NCBI RefSeq assembly: GCF_001274725.1
Contig: NZ_LGUF01000007.1
Location: forward strand, 3,830,090 to 3,894,089
Source of the DNA: Sporosarcina globispora
GTDB lineage: Bacteria; Bacillota; Bacilli; Bacillales; Cytobacillaceae
DNA length: 64,000 nucleotides
Direction: 5' to 3'
Below the pieces are notes generated by a model. The model was given only the letters and a program-made list of their open reading frames with translations. It made no database searches and was not told where the DNA came from. A program made the position numbers and the translations under genes. The number at the start of each line of letters is the position of its first letter. The first letter of the stretch is position 1. Positions 17,130 through 26,795 of this stretch are shown in pieces.

Positions 17130-17165
17130 AAAAGCCTGCCATTTCATGTAGGCTTTTTTTATTTA
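17130..17165 (+). terminator. Terminator of the TetR-family gene
   Basis: AAAGCCT and AGGCTTTTTTTT form a short stem with a long T run right after the stop at 17124. Confidence 0.8.
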
Positions 17166-17246
17166 TCTATTCCCCATATTCATTCATAATCCTTCCAAAA
17201 ACGGAAACACTAACACATAATGCCGAAACAAAATGGTGATTGATGA

Positions 17247-18737
17247 ATGAAAAAAGAATTAAAAAAGAAAAGACCTGTATCTGAGATAGAGCTTGACGAG
17301 CTTGAAAAGTCGTTTTCACGGTCTCATGATTTTCAAAAACGAATCTATAGCAATAGAAAAACAGGCATCTGTTTTTCTTTTATCCATTTTAAAACTTTGA
17401 CAGACCAAAAAATGATCACCAAGAGTCTGCTCCCTCAGCTGCTTCAGGGTGAATTCACCAAAATCGATGATTTAAAAAAGCTATTGCCATCTGCAAGCAT
17501 ACAGATTTGCGAGGATCTTTCAAACGCGGAACATTTGCTCTTGAATGGCTATGTGATGATTACAGCGGAAGCAGAAAAGCAAAAAGCCGCATTTATGGCA
17601 GCTAAGCGCACATATGACAGAGAGCTGTCACATCCTGAAGTCGAGCAGACTGTAATAGGACCGAAGGAAGCATTTGTGGAGTCCATAAGCAATAATTTAA
17701 ATTTGATCCGCAAACGGCTGCCAATACCCGAACTGATCATTGAAGAATATACGGTCGGAAGCATTTCCAAAACAATTGTGGCCGTTCTCTATATTGAGGG
17801 AATCACAAATGTGGATTATGTCAATATGGTTAAAGAAAGAATCGAAAATATCGATTTTGATGAAATCACTGACAGTTCTTATATTGTACAGCTCATTTCA
17901 GATAATAAGAACTCTCCTTTCCCCCAGCTGCTGGATACAGAAAGGCCGGACAGGGCAGCTGCTGTCCTAGCTGAAGGGAAGATTGTAATAGCCATAGATG
18001 GTTCGCCCCATGTGCTGATTACCCCTACAACGTTTTCTGAATTCTTCATTTCATTCGAAGATTATTTTTTTAATTGGCCTGTGGCTTCATTTGTAAGAGT
18101 ATTGCGGGCATTCTCTGTTATTTTTTCCATACAGATTACGTCCATTTATGTAGCTACACTTACCTATCATATGGAACTGATACCAACGGATTTATTGGGA
18201 ACTCTGGTGTCTTCAAGACAGCATATTCCCCTGCCTCCGTTCTATGAGGCCTTAATGCTCGAACTGGTCATAGAGCTTTTAAGAGAGGCCGGAGCCAGAT
18301 TGCCTACAAAAGTCGGCCAGACAATCGGTATCGTAGGTGGTATCGTCATTGGGACTGCCTCGGTGCAGGCTGGCCTGACAAGTAATGTCCTGTTAATCAT
18401 AATCGCGCTGGCTGCTCTGGCAGCATTTACAACACCTGTATATAAGATGAACAACACCATTCGCTTCCTTAGATTTCCATTTTTATTTTTCGCTAACTTA
18501 TGGGGTTTTGTAGGCGTGTTATTTTGCTCCTGCATTTTGCTGACTCATATGATCAGACTGACTTCTTTAGGCAGACCTTTTTTAGAGCCATTTTATCCGC
18601 CTAGATACCGGGACCTGAAAGATTCTTTTCTCAGATTCCCGTTTCAGCCATTAAGGCCAGTGTATTTAAGAACACAAAACCCGCATCGGTTTCAGCCGCC
18701 GCAAAAATCCAAAGTTAAGAGAGATATTGATGAATAA
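17247..18737 (+). CDS. GerA-family spore germination receptor subunit A
   Basis: A 496-residue protein of the GerAA/GerBA/GerKA family, the A subunit of nutrient germinant receptors in the spore inner membrane. The N-terminal hydrophilic domain (residues 1-240) is followed by membrane segments including FFISFEDYFFNWPVASFVRVLR, then the conserved LPPFYEALMLELVIELLREAG and GQTIGIVGGIVIGTASVQAG stretches. Start ATG is 17247 after a GGTGATTGATGA region. Unlike the usual A-B-C operon, no B or C gene adjoins it, so it is an orphan A subunit. It ends in a hairpin shared with the convergent YerD-like gene. Confidence 0.92.
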   Translation: MKKELKKKRPVSEIELDELEKSFSRSHDFQKRIYSNRKTGICFSFIHFKTLTDQKMITKSLLPQLLQGEFTKIDDLKKLLPSASIQICEDLSNAEHLLLNGYVMITAEAEKQKAAFMAAKRTYDRELSHPEVEQTVIGPKEAFVESISNNLNLIRKRLPIPELIIEEYTVGSISKTIVAVLYIEGITNVDYVNMVKERIENIDFDEITDSSYIVQLISDNKNSPFPQLLDTERPDRAAAVLAEGKIVIAIDGSPHVLITPTTFSEFFISFEDYFFNWPVASFVRVLRAFSVIFSIQITSIYVATLTYHMELIPTDLLGTLVSSRQHIPLPPFYEALMLELVIELLREAGARLPTKVGQTIGIVGGIVIGTASVQAGLTSNVLLIIIALAALAAFTTPVYKMNNTIRFLRFPFLFFANLWGFVGVLFCSCILLTHMIRLTSLGRPFLEPFYPPRYRDLKDSFLRFPFQPLRPVYLRTQNPHRFQPPQKSKVKRDIDE

Positions 18738-18742
18738 CAGAA

Positions 18743-18767
18743 AGCCTGGCTCCCTTAAGCCAGGCTG
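18743..18767. terminator. Hairpin between convergent genes
   Basis: AGCCTGGCT and AGCCAGGCT form a perfect nine-base-pair stem with a seven-base loop between the convergent stops. T runs on either side are short, so the strength is uncertain. Confidence 0.65.
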
Positions 18768-20183
18768 CTAATCAGTTTTATTCGCTTTGTCCTCCCATGA
18801 TTCAAATGAAAATGGAATTTCTATCATTTTAGCCGTCAGCTCATCATAAGACACAAGATCTTTTTTGGATAAATCTTTTAATGACTTTTTCCCCATTGCA
18901 CGCAATGCCATTTTGATTTCCTCCGTGCTTGCGGTTAAAAACTTTTCTGCAGATTTTGTCCCATCTTCGATTTTAAAAGTATCCTTGAATTTACCCTCGT
19001 TCCAGACAGACTGTGTTGGCGGTTCAAAAGGAAGAGCATTCAGAGTATGCTTATGGGAAACAGTAAACACCATGACGGACCCAAGATAGACAGCATCCGC
19101 TCCAAGCGCAAGGACTTTTAAGAAATGGCCTGGTGTAAAAAGTCCCCCTGAAATAATTAAACTGATTTCTCCCTTCTTTTTTCGTTTTTCAAGGTGATTA
19201 GAAGCACGGATGAGAGCATGTAATGTTGGAATCCCAAAATCATCTGCCAATAAAGGCGGCGCACCGACAGATGCTCCCTGTCCCCCATCAACCGCTATAA
19301 AATCAACGCCCATTTCAATTAAATGATCAATGTCTTCTTCTATCTTTCCTCCTGCCCCTATTTTTGCACCGATTGGAACACCTCCAGTCATTTTGCGGAG
19401 TTCATCCACCAGTTCTTTTAAATCCTTCAATGTCTGTTTATCAAAAAAGTGCTCCATTATATGGGCAGTTTCATTTTCCTTTAACCCCATTACTTCCCTT
19501 GCACGGCCAGTTAAATTTTCAGGAGATATGTTTCCCCCCATCCCCATTACAGCTCCCTGCCCCAGCTTAATTTCAATCATATCCGCACGTTTGATGGTCT
19601 TTTCTTCCTTTCCCCACTCAGTCTTGGAGAACTGAAGGATATACTTCCCCGCATTTTCCAGCTCTTCAGGAAGGATCCCTCCTTCACCGGAATTGATGGC
19701 AGTTCCTGTATTCTTGGCAGCTGTGGCCAGCGCAATTTTCACTTGCTCACTCAATGCGATTCCATAGGCCATTCCGCTAATCATCAGAGGGATTTTGATT
19801 TTCATCGGTTTTTTTGCTTTTGGCCCGATAGTCACTTTCACATCAACATCCTCATCACCGTCTATGGGGAAAGGCGACGTTTGTGCAGGAATAAAAGTAA
19901 TCTCATCAAAATGCGGCCATTTTTTCGAAGAACCAAATGGGCGGTGGAGGACATCACCCGTTTCTGCACGAAGGTTATTTTCAAGTGCATTTTGAATACC
20001 CATGTGCTTAAAACCAGGAATCAGTTCTATTAGATTCTCCTGGTAGCTATCTGTCATAATAATTTTACCTGCCTGCTTAACAAGCCGCTTCATAATCCAG
20101 CGCCAGCCGATTAGCATGAAAATTAACATGATAAATAATATAGTAATCATAGCCAGAATTGCAATTATTAAAATATTTGTCAT
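18768..20183 (-). CDS. FMN-binding glutamate synthase-family protein (YerD-like)
   Basis: A 471-residue protein with an N-terminal membrane anchor (residues 4-30) and a glutamate-synthase-type (beta/alpha)8 barrel. The FMN and substrate regions include GEGGILPEELENAGKYILQ, KLGQGAVMGMGGNI, and SLIISGGLFTPGHFLKVLAL followed by GADAVYLGSVMVF. Compared with full glutamate synthase large subunit it lacks the amidotransferase and central domains, as usual for YerD-type proteins. The physiological reaction is not established. Monocistronic; start ATG at 20183. Confidence 0.9.
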   Translation of the reverse strand: MTNILIIAILAMITILFIMLIFMLIGWRWIMKRLVKQAGKIIMTDSYQENLIELIPGFKHMGIQNALENNLRAETGDVLHRPFGSSKKWPHFDEITFIPAQTSPFPIDGDEDVDVKVTIGPKAKKPMKIKIPLMISGMAYGIALSEQVKIALATAAKNTGTAINSGEGGILPEELENAGKYILQFSKTEWGKEEKTIKRADMIEIKLGQGAVMGMGGNISPENLTGRAREVMGLKENETAHIMEHFFDKQTLKDLKELVDELRKMTGGVPIGAKIGAGGKIEEDIDHLIEMGVDFIAVDGGQGASVGAPPLLADDFGIPTLHALIRASNHLEKRKKKGEISLIISGGLFTPGHFLKVLALGADAVYLGSVMVFTVSHKHTLNALPFEPPTQSVWNEGKFKDTFKIEDGTKSAEKFLTASTEEIKMALRAMGKKSLKDLSKKDLVSYDELTAKMIEIPFSFESWEDKANKTD

Positions 20184-20321
20184 ACGTTATTCTCCGAAAG
20201 ATCTTTTACCCTCCATTATTTCCATTAGCAGGGAATTTAACCTGTTGACTTTACGGTTTTTGGAATAATAATGAAGCCATAAGCAAACTCTATGAAAAAA
20301 TATTATTTGGGGTGTAAAAAG

Positions 20322-20477
20322 ATGGATAGACGTGAGAACATTCAGCCGAAGAGTAGGGATGAACAGAAACAGGTAGAAGGAAATCTTTTTGAATCTATGA
20401 TGGAGCCTATGGACCAGCTTTCCAAGATTCCTCCTGAGAAAACGGACAGGAGAACCAGTGTCGATGAAATAAAGTAA
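20322..20477 (+). CDS. Small hydrophilic protein of unknown function
   Basis: About 51 residues starting at the ATG at 20322, which has GGGGTG at correct spacing; a longer upstream frame lacks a signal. The protein is very hydrophilic and charged, with two similar Asp-Arg-Arg patterns (MDRREN and KTDRRTS), suggestive of a disordered small protein. It has its own terminator. I do not recognise a family. Confidence 0.5.
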   Translation: MDRRENIQPKSRDEQKQVEGNLFESMMEPMDQLSKIPPEKTDRRTSVDEIK

Positions 20478-20489
20478 TCAATAAGGATA

Positions 20490-20519
20490 GCCGGCATTCG
20501 GATGCCGGCGTTTATTTTT
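20490..20519. terminator. Strong terminator between the small gene and nos
   Basis: GCCGGCAT, a four-base loop, ATGCCGGC, followed by GTTTATTTTT. It ends the rightward small gene and overlaps the 3' end of the leftward NOS gene. Confidence 0.88.
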
Positions 20520-21597
20520 GATAAGGAGTATCCTGATAGAAGTAATTAGGCGTTTTTACTTCATTATTATATTGTTTATGAAAAATATGTGTGGCCGCAG
20601 GGGATACCGGCGGGATTAGCCAGGTCCAGTCACCGGTCAGATCTCTACCCTGGCTCTTTTGGTTTTCCTCAAATTTTCTAAATTGCTGTGCAGCAGTATG
20701 ATGGTCTACTATACTGACCCCGTCGTTTTTAAAAGAATGCAACACGGCTGCATTCAATTCAACCAGAGCCCGATCTTTCCAAAGCGAAGAATGCGTCCTG
20801 GTATCGAGACCCATCAATGTGGCAATTTGCGGGAGCATATTATATCTGAAATCGTCTGCCAGATTCCTCGCACCGATTTCAGTACCCATATACCATCCAT
20901 TGAATGGGGCCGCTTTATAGGAAATTCCCCCGATTTCCAGTTTCATATCCGATATCATCGGAACTGCGTACCATTTTAGACTGAGATCACTGAACCAATT
21001 GTATTCTGGATGATGAATCTCTACTTCCAAAATCAGTTCTTCTGGTATCTCCCTTAGTTGTGGCGTCTGATCGTTAATCTGTATAACCAATGGCAGCACA
21101 TCGAATTTCCCGTACTTCGGCTCCCAGCCCAATTGCATGCATTGCTTGGTAAAAGGGATGGAATGAGGATCGCCAATTATGCCAAACTCTGTCTCATAGC
21201 CAGCATACCTGATTAATTGGTGATTCCAAATTCTCATCTTATCATCGGATGTGTCCTGGGGGAAAATGGTAATGACCGGCCTGATTCTCCCCTTATTTGC
21301 AGCAAATTGAATATGATCAAATAGAGCAGAAAATACTTCATCCTCTTGTTTAGCACTCCGCTTGTCCAAAACATTCAGCTGATCCCAAAACAATCTCCCA
21401 ATGCAGCGATTGCTATTTCTCCAGGCGACCTTTGCACCAAATTCCAGTTCTTCAAAAGTATGTTCATAAAACCCGTGCTCACAAATTGATTGTTCGATTT
21501 CCCTTAGTCTGGTATTTAATTCAGCAGGACTTTTGTTCAGTTCACCATAATATATTTTTATAAAGTCTGCTGCTTCTTCAAGTAAGCCCTTTTTCAA
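20512..21597 (-). CDS. nos: Bacterial nitric oxide synthase oxygenase
   Basis: A NOS oxygenase of about 361 residues converting arginine to citrulline and NO, using an external flavodoxin-type reductase since no reductase domain is fused. The haem-ligating cysteine is in WRNSNRCIGRLFW (C64 from the chosen start). The arginine-site Glu lies in the GWYMGTEIGARNLAD region and the pterin/dimer region is VSIVDHHTAAQQF plus the C-terminal GDWTWLIPPVSPAATHIFH. The TTG start at 21597 is preceded by GGGAGG, whereas an upstream ATG at 21639 lacks a site; the TTG gives the family's normal length. No partner gene is adjacent. Confidence 0.95.
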   Translation of the reverse strand: MKKGLLEEAADFIKIYYGELNKSPAELNTRLREIEQSICEHGFYEHTFEELEFGAKVAWRNSNRCIGRLFWDQLNVLDKRSAKQEDEVFSALFDHIQFAANKGRIRPVITIFPQDTSDDKMRIWNHQLIRYAGYETEFGIIGDPHSIPFTKQCMQLGWEPKYGKFDVLPLVIQINDQTPQLREIPEELILEVEIHHPEYNWFSDLSLKWYAVPMISDMKLEIGGISYKAAPFNGWYMGTEIGARNLADDFRYNMLPQIATLMGLDTRTHSSLWKDRALVELNAAVLHSFKNDGVSIVDHHTAAQQFRKFEENQKSQGRDLTGDWTWLIPPVSPAATHIFHKQYNNEVKTPNYFYQDTPYQK

Positions 21598-21801
21598 AGA
21601 TGTATCCTCCCAGAATAGACTATTTGTTAATGATAGCATAGGGATGGTTTAGGAGAAAGGAATGATGCTCTATGGTTGCCGGATTTTTTGGGGACAATTG
21701 CTTTTAGAGGGGGTTATTTTCGGTGTTATTCATCCAGATTCTCATTTGTTGTCTGTCTAACTCCTTTTACTTTGCCAGTTTTCTACCAAGAATCTGTCAA
21801 A

Positions 21802-22602
21802 TCAGCTGCTGGGCTGGCTTCCCTCATGCTCTGCATTAATTTTCCAGGATATAATGGTCGTACTGTCCCGAACACCATTATCTTTTATAAAATTTAAAAG
21901 TTCTCGAACCCCTTCCTCATTGCTGCACTTGCTGAATAGATTAAATATTTCTTTTGGGTCATCAAAGTTGGTATTAGAACATTCTGTCAACCCATCTGTT
22001 GTTAAAAAAATATGATTCCTTCCTTTTCTCATCTCCTTAGTACCCGTGCTAAAACAGGGAACAGGCAATTCAAACGTATTGACTCTTCCTACCCACTCAT
22101 AAAAGCTTCGGTGGTTTTGCTGGTATTCGTCAAAAGCAGCCAGTTCCGGGTGGAATAAATGTAAAATACAATCCCCGATTGATAGCCACCAAAGAAAAGA
22201 GCCTTTTCTGATCACACATAAAAAAGCTGTTTCTCCTTTTATCCTTCTGCATTCCTCCTTGAAATCCTGACTTTTAAATTTATTGAGCAGTAATCCACCA
22301 ACCTGTTCAAATGCTTTCACAGGCGGCATCATTAATAAAGTGACGATTTCTGTTTTCAATGATTTGACCGTATTAACAACCAACTCAGCACTTTCTGCTG
22401 TTGTATGGGCATCCAGTAAAACAGTAAACTCCCAATCTTGGCTTTCACTTGACCACAACAGGCAGCCGTCTTCATTTTTGTATTGTCCTGCTGTGCTGTT
22501 ACCGCCGAAACGACCTAATACCATTCTTCCGACATGTTGAATGTTTATTACATCCACGTACGGATCCTGACTCCCAACCCAGGAATATTCTACAATATTC
22601 AT
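21802..22602 (-). CDS. PP2C-like protein phosphatase
   Basis: A 266-residue protein with PP2C-type motifs: RFGGNSTAGQYKNEDG (metal-binding Asp), VLLDAHTT in place of the usual DGHGG, GETAFLCVIRKGSFLWWLSIGDC, FLTTDGLTE and RDSTTIISW. The change at the second metal motif (LDAHTT) departs from typical PP2C, so activity may be altered. A role in dephosphorylating a regulatory protein is likely but no partner kinase or anti-sigma gene is adjacent. Start ATG at 22602 follows a GGAGG site. Confidence 0.75.
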   Translation of the reverse strand: MNIVEYSWVGSQDPYVDVINIQHVGRMVLGRFGGNSTAGQYKNEDGCLLWSSESQDWEFTVLLDAHTTAESAELVVNTVKSLKTEIVTLLMMPPVKAFEQVGGLLLNKFKSQDFKEECRRIKGETAFLCVIRKGSFLWWLSIGDCILHLFHPELAAFDEYQQNHRSFYEWVGRVNTFELPVPCFSTGTKEMRKGRNHIFLTTDGLTECSNTNFDDPKEIFNLFSKCSNEEGVRELLNFIKDNGVRDSTTIISWKINAEHEGSQPSS

Positions 22603-22659
22603 TGAAGGTCCTCCTTCTTCTTATAAAATCATACTAGTCCATCAGAAAATTTTGTCAAC

Positions 22660-22709
22660 AAAAAAGAGAACTGGCCCTGAGCAATTGAAAATGCCCTTGC
22701 CAATTCTCT
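22660..22709 (-). terminator. Terminator of the oligo-1,6-glucosidase gene
   Basis: On the minus strand AGAGAATTGGC and GCCAGTTCTCT pair across a loop and are followed by TTTTTTG, about 70 bases past the stop at 22782. Confidence 0.75.
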
Positions 22710-22781
22710 GACCTCCACTTTTTATTATTCACTGCCTCTCCTTATTTTCTTTGTAAAAAAGTCCCTAAACAGTCACTCTCA

Positions 22782-24467
22782 TTATTTCTTCAAACGGTAT
22801 ACTCTTGCCTCATAAGGCATGAGCGGAAATTCTTCAATTGGTTCGTTTTCATCGGCAGTCAGATTAGAAATCAATAATTGCTTTGAAGTATAACGGACAT
22901 TTCCAGGGAGCTTAAAAATAGGAGTGCAGTTGCTGAAGTTGCAGATCACAAGCAGCTGGTCTCCACCAAGCGTCCTTGTAAAGGCAAATATCTGTTCATC
23001 ACCTTCCATGACTAAGTCGAATGTGCCGTATACAATCACTTCGTTCTGCTTTCTAAGCTGGATTAGCTTCTTATAATAATGGAAGATAGAATCTTCATCT
23101 TTTACTGCAGCTTCTGCATTGATCTTCTCATAATTAGGATTCACATTGATCCAAGGGGTTCCGTCCGTAAAGCCTGCATTCGGACTTGCATCCCACTGAA
23201 CAGGAGTTCTCGCATTATCACGGCTGCGCTCATGGATACCTTTAAAAATTTTATCATGAGTTAAGGAATCTGATGTGAGGTCACGGTACGCATTTAACGT
23301 TTCAATATCTCGGTAATCGTTGATATTATCGAACTTGACGTTTGTCATGCCGATTTCTTCGCCCTGATAAATATAAGGTGTCCCCTGCATCAAATGCAGG
23401 CAAGTCGCAATCATCTTACCAGAAGTTACACGGTGTTCTTCAGAGTCATTTCCCCATCTGGAAATAGCTCGCGGCTGGTCATGGTTGCTCCAATACAAGC
23501 TGTTCCATCCTCCCTTTTCCAGACCCTTTTGCCATTTGTTAAAAATCTCTTTTAGCTCGGTCAGCCTCCAAGGGTGCGGATCCCATTTCCCGAATCGGCC
23601 GTCTCCAAGGCCCACATGCTCAAAATGAAAAACCATATTCAATTCGCTGCGGTCATCTCCTGTATAGAGCTTTCCTTCTTCGACTGTTACACCCGGCATT
23701 TCGCCGACCGTAATTGTATCGTATTGGCTAAGCACTTCTTTGTTCATTTCTTGGAGGAACTCATGGATTCTTGGACCATTCATATAATACTTGCTGCCGT
23801 CCCCGTATTTATGACCTTCGCGGATTTCTCCCTGAGGGTAGCTTGAATCTTTGGAAATGAAGTTGATGACATCCATCCGGAATCCATCGATGCCTTTGTC
23901 TAGCCAAAAGCGCATCATCTCATACACTTCATTTCTTAGCACAGGATTTTCCCAATTCAAATCAGGCTGTTTTTTGCTGAAAAGATGCAAATAAAATTCG
24001 CTTGTTTGTTCATCATATTCCCATACACTTCCGCCAAATGCAGCGCCCCAATTCGTTGGAGGTTCGCCATTGTCTGTTTTTTTCCAGATATAATAGTCTC
24101 TATATGGATTATCTTTGGATTTTCGTGATTCCCGGAACCAATCGTGTTCATCGCTAGAGTGATTGACCACCAGGTCCATCATGATCTTTATTCCATGCCC
24201 ATGTGCTTTTGAAAGCATTATGTCGAAGTCCAGCATTGTGCCGAATTCATCCATGATATCCCGATAATCTGAGATGTCATAGCCATTATCATCATTAGGC
24301 GATTTATAAACTGGGGATAGCCAGATAACATCAATCCCCAGTTCGCTTAAATAAGGGATTTTTTCTGTGATTCCGTTGATATCGCCAATGCCGTCCCCAT
24401 TGGAATCGTTAAAGCTTCTTGGATATATTTGATAAATGACGCTTTCTTTCCACCATGCTTTATTCAA
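22782..24467 (-). CDS. malL: Oligo-1,6-glucosidase / alpha-glucosidase (GH13)
   Basis: A 561-residue cytoplasmic GH13 enzyme hydrolysing isomalto- and malto-oligosaccharides. All GH13 signatures are visible: DLVVNHSSDEH, GFRMDVINF with the nucleophile Asp, VGEMPGV with the acid Glu, and YWSNHDQPRA with the third Asp. The QPDLNWENP sequence and the 560-residue length match the oligo-1,6-glucosidase group (MalL/IMase). It lies downstream of and co-directional with a LacI-type regulator, with a GTAAACGTTTAC operator between. No transporter is adjacent. Confidence 0.93.
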   Translation of the reverse strand: MNKAWWKESVIYQIYPRSFNDSNGDGIGDINGITEKIPYLSELGIDVIWLSPVYKSPNDDNGYDISDYRDIMDEFGTMLDFDIMLSKAHGHGIKIMMDLVVNHSSDEHDWFRESRKSKDNPYRDYYIWKKTDNGEPPTNWGAAFGGSVWEYDEQTSEFYLHLFSKKQPDLNWENPVLRNEVYEMMRFWLDKGIDGFRMDVINFISKDSSYPQGEIREGHKYGDGSKYYMNGPRIHEFLQEMNKEVLSQYDTITVGEMPGVTVEEGKLYTGDDRSELNMVFHFEHVGLGDGRFGKWDPHPWRLTELKEIFNKWQKGLEKGGWNSLYWSNHDQPRAISRWGNDSEEHRVTSGKMIATCLHLMQGTPYIYQGEEIGMTNVKFDNINDYRDIETLNAYRDLTSDSLTHDKIFKGIHERSRDNARTPVQWDASPNAGFTDGTPWINVNPNYEKINAEAAVKDEDSIFHYYKKLIQLRKQNEVIVYGTFDLVMEGDEQIFAFTRTLGGDQLLVICNFSNCTPIFKLPGNVRYTSKQLLISNLTADENEPIEEFPLMPYEARVYRLKK

Positions 24468-24545
24468 TGTTTACAACTCCAATCAAATAAAAAAATTTTT
24501 ATAGATAACTGTCCAGCTAGGCAGTGAACCACTTTATCCAATAAG

Positions 24546-24557
24546 GTAAACGTTTAC
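24546..24557. promoter_or_regulatory. LacI/GalR-type operator before the glucosidase gene
   Basis: GTAAACGTTTAC is a perfect 12-base palindrome with the central CG typical of LacI/GalR-family regulators. It lies 79 bases upstream of the glucosidase start and a second copy precedes the regulator gene. Confidence 0.75.
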
Positions 24558-24585
24558 GTTCATGCTAAAAAAGAAAGAAAGAGAA

Positions 24586-25593
24586 TTAAATCCTCTCTTT
24601 CACACTGAATCTTTCAATAATCTGATGAGGCATTAATATGCTATTTGGTGCTTTCCCTGTTTCAAGGAGCTTAAAGAGCATTCCTGCTGCAGTCTCGCCC
24701 ATTTCTTTTAACGGCTGGCTCACAGTTGTTAAAGGTGGTATGGACATGGAAGCTATATTCAGATTATCATAGCCGATAATAGACAGTTCATCAGGTACTT
24801 TTATTCCCAAATGATAGGCTGCAGATAATGCACCAATAGCAATTTCATCACTGGCAGCAAATAAGGCAGTTACGCTGGGAAACTGTTTTAGTAATTCCTT
24901 TAGACCCTCCACACCATCAGGAAAGCTAAATCCCTTCTTATATACAACATTTTCTTCACTCAAAGGGATATGGGCATCAGCCAGTGCTTTTTGAAAACCC
25001 TCAATTCTGGGTTTACCTGCAATCATATCCTCTTTATTCCCACTGATCATACCTATGTTTTTATGCCCTTTTTCAATCAGATAGCTGGCAGCCGAATAGG
25101 CAGCATGAAAGTCATTGACCTTTACATGCGGGATTGAGAAGGATGGCGATTCTGTCGAAAGTAAAATGATGGGTATATTGGATTTCTTAAGAAACTGATA
25201 ATACTCTTCTCTTAATACCTCACTTGCAAAAATAATCCCGTCTACCCGCTTTTCAGATAATAGCTGGAGGTATTTCAATGTCTTTTCACCATTATATTCT
25301 GTGTGGCAGACAATTACACTGGAACCGCTTATCCCTGCGGCTTTTTCAATTCCATCAAGCAAGTCTGTTACCAGTGAACTTGACAGTTTTGGGAATAGAA
25401 CCCCAATCGTATGAGTTCGCTTATTTATTAAACCCCTCGCAATTGCATTTGGCTGATATCCCAATTCCTCAATTACCTGCAAGACCCTTATCTTCGTTTT
25501 TTCAGAATAACCGCTCTGGGCATTTAGGATTCTGGAAACTGTTGCAATAGAGACATTTGCTTTCTTTGCAACATCTTTGATGGTATAAGACAT
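24586..25593 (-). CDS. LacI-family transcriptional regulator
   Basis: A 335-residue repressor: N-terminal LacI helix-turn-helix (TIKDVAKKANVSIATVSRILN, then the hinge YQPNAIARGLINK) and a periplasmic-binding-protein-like sugar domain with GMISGNK and GYDNLNIASMSIPPLTTVSQP. It is encoded directly upstream of the glucosidase gene. Matching operators occur before both genes, so it likely represses both and is released by an oligosaccharide or product. Start ATG at 25593. Confidence 0.93.
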   Translation of the reverse strand: MSYTIKDVAKKANVSIATVSRILNAQSGYSEKTKIRVLQVIEELGYQPNAIARGLINKRTHTIGVLFPKLSSSLVTDLLDGIEKAAGISGSSVIVCHTEYNGEKTLKYLQLLSEKRVDGIIFASEVLREEYYQFLKKSNIPIILLSTESPSFSIPHVKVNDFHAAYSAASYLIEKGHKNIGMISGNKEDMIAGKPRIEGFQKALADAHIPLSEENVVYKKGFSFPDGVEGLKELLKQFPSVTALFAASDEIAIGALSAAYHLGIKVPDELSIIGYDNLNIASMSIPPLTTVSQPLKEMGETAAGMLFKLLETGKAPNSILMPHQIIERFSVKERI

Positions 25594-25631
25594 ATCCCAC
25601 CTGCTTTAATTAACTTTTATAACTCGTTGAG

Positions 25632-25645
25632 AAAACGTTTACGTT
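25632..25645. promoter_or_regulatory. Second LacI-type operator, before the regulator gene
   Basis: AAAACGTTTACGTT shares the AAACGTTTAC core with the site at 24546 and lies 39 bases before the regulator start, suggesting autoregulation. Confidence 0.65.
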
Positions 25646-25743
25646 GCAATAATAGCAAGATTTGGAGATCCTTTCAATATGTTCAGGAAAATTTCCATAA
25701 AGAATGATAACAGACACTTAGTCAGGGGTACTATCCAAAAGCC

Positions 25744-26619
25744 TCATATACTTACCATGCCTTCCAGCCTTTTCCCCCGAATAAATACCTTTGTTAATTC
25801 TGACACATTTGGTTCTGGCAGGATAGAATCAGATCTATAACCAGATGCTTTTATTCGCTGATCTGAATTGTTACCCATACAAACAACTGTAAGCTTTTTT
25901 AACAGATCACCTGCCTCTATGCCATAATAGCCACCAGACTCAATAAATCCCCATTCCTTCAGGACTTTCAATGATTTATTGGACATGTGGAATAACTCAG
26001 CCCGTACATTTTTTATATCTATATTTCTATTAATCAATAAATCAAAGAACTCATTCGTGCATTCCGGGGAGGTGAATAAAATGCCTTCATACGTGAAAAG
26101 CTGATTGAGTATTTTTTCATTTATAGGAACCTCTTTTTTCTTCCATTTGGGGAACTCGATCACATCAGCCCCCTGTTCTTTTAAATGTGCTGCCAAAGGG
26201 CTTTGTGCAGTGCCTGTTCGTGCTATAAGAATTTGCCTTCCGTATAGCGGCTTGTTTTCAAACCATTTTAATTTATCTCTTAATGAAACAATATCGCCAA
26301 CTAAAGGAATAGCCGGATTCAGCATCCTTGTTTCCTTTACTTTCTCGGCAATATCCCCTAATGTCCCTTTCAATGTTTTCTGTCTGCCAAAAGTTCCCCA
26401 CTGAATCAGGATGACTGGTGTTTCTTCCGGCTTGCCGTGGAGGATAAGGTTCTCTGCAATATACGAAATATTGGATACTCCAATGTAAAAGGCAATAGTG
26501 TCTACGCTTGAGACTAACCCCTTCCAATCAAAAACTGGCTTCCCTTCTTTCGATTTATCATGGGCAGATACTATTGCAAAGGAAATCCCATATTCACGGT
26601 GTGTTACAGGGATTCCAAA
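25744..26619 (-). pseudogene. Uroporphyrinogen-III methyltransferase/HemD fusion, C-terminal part
   Basis: From GIPVTHREYGISFAIVSAHD onward this is the C-terminal part of SUMT, including GVSNISYIAENLILHGK and PVILIQWGTFGRQKTL, followed by a uroporphyrinogen-III synthase-like domain to the stop. The first half of SUMT is missing. The open frame continues upstream for about 49 codons (to 26763) into unrelated basic sequence and then an IS end, so no proper start exists. The missing SUMT segment is partly found 1.1 kb away at 27753-27851. It is a broken sirohaem biosynthesis gene. Confidence 0.85.
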
Positions 26620-26759
26620 GTTCAACCTCTTCTTTCGCTTCTGGTTCCGGCTCGGACGCCTGTTCCTCGTGGTTTGTTTTTTCTTCTCCGCCTTTTGATA
26701 GGCGGCCACGATTTGTTCCTTCGTAATGTTGGAAGTGGCTTTAGCAACTGCCCTTCTTT

Positions 26760-26794
26760 GCAAAATAAAGGCTGTCGACAGTTTCTCGACAGCC
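26760..26794 (-). mobile_element. Remnant IS end (same as the left end of the IS1182-family element)
   Basis: These 35 bases are the reverse complement of the left end of the element at 9076, including the GGCTGTCGA/TCGACAGCC stem and the TTTATTTTG tail. No transposase or second end adjoins. The remnant touches a terminator hairpin on one side and the truncated SUMT frame on the other. Confidence 0.85.
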
Positions 26795-26795
26795 T

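Noticed and set aside
26620..26763. The first 49 codons of the frame leading into the SUMT-HemD fragment as a genuine N-terminus
   Set aside because: The frame opens with a TTG inside an IS end, the residues are basic and unrelated to SUMT, and the true preceding SUMT segment is found at 27753-27851.
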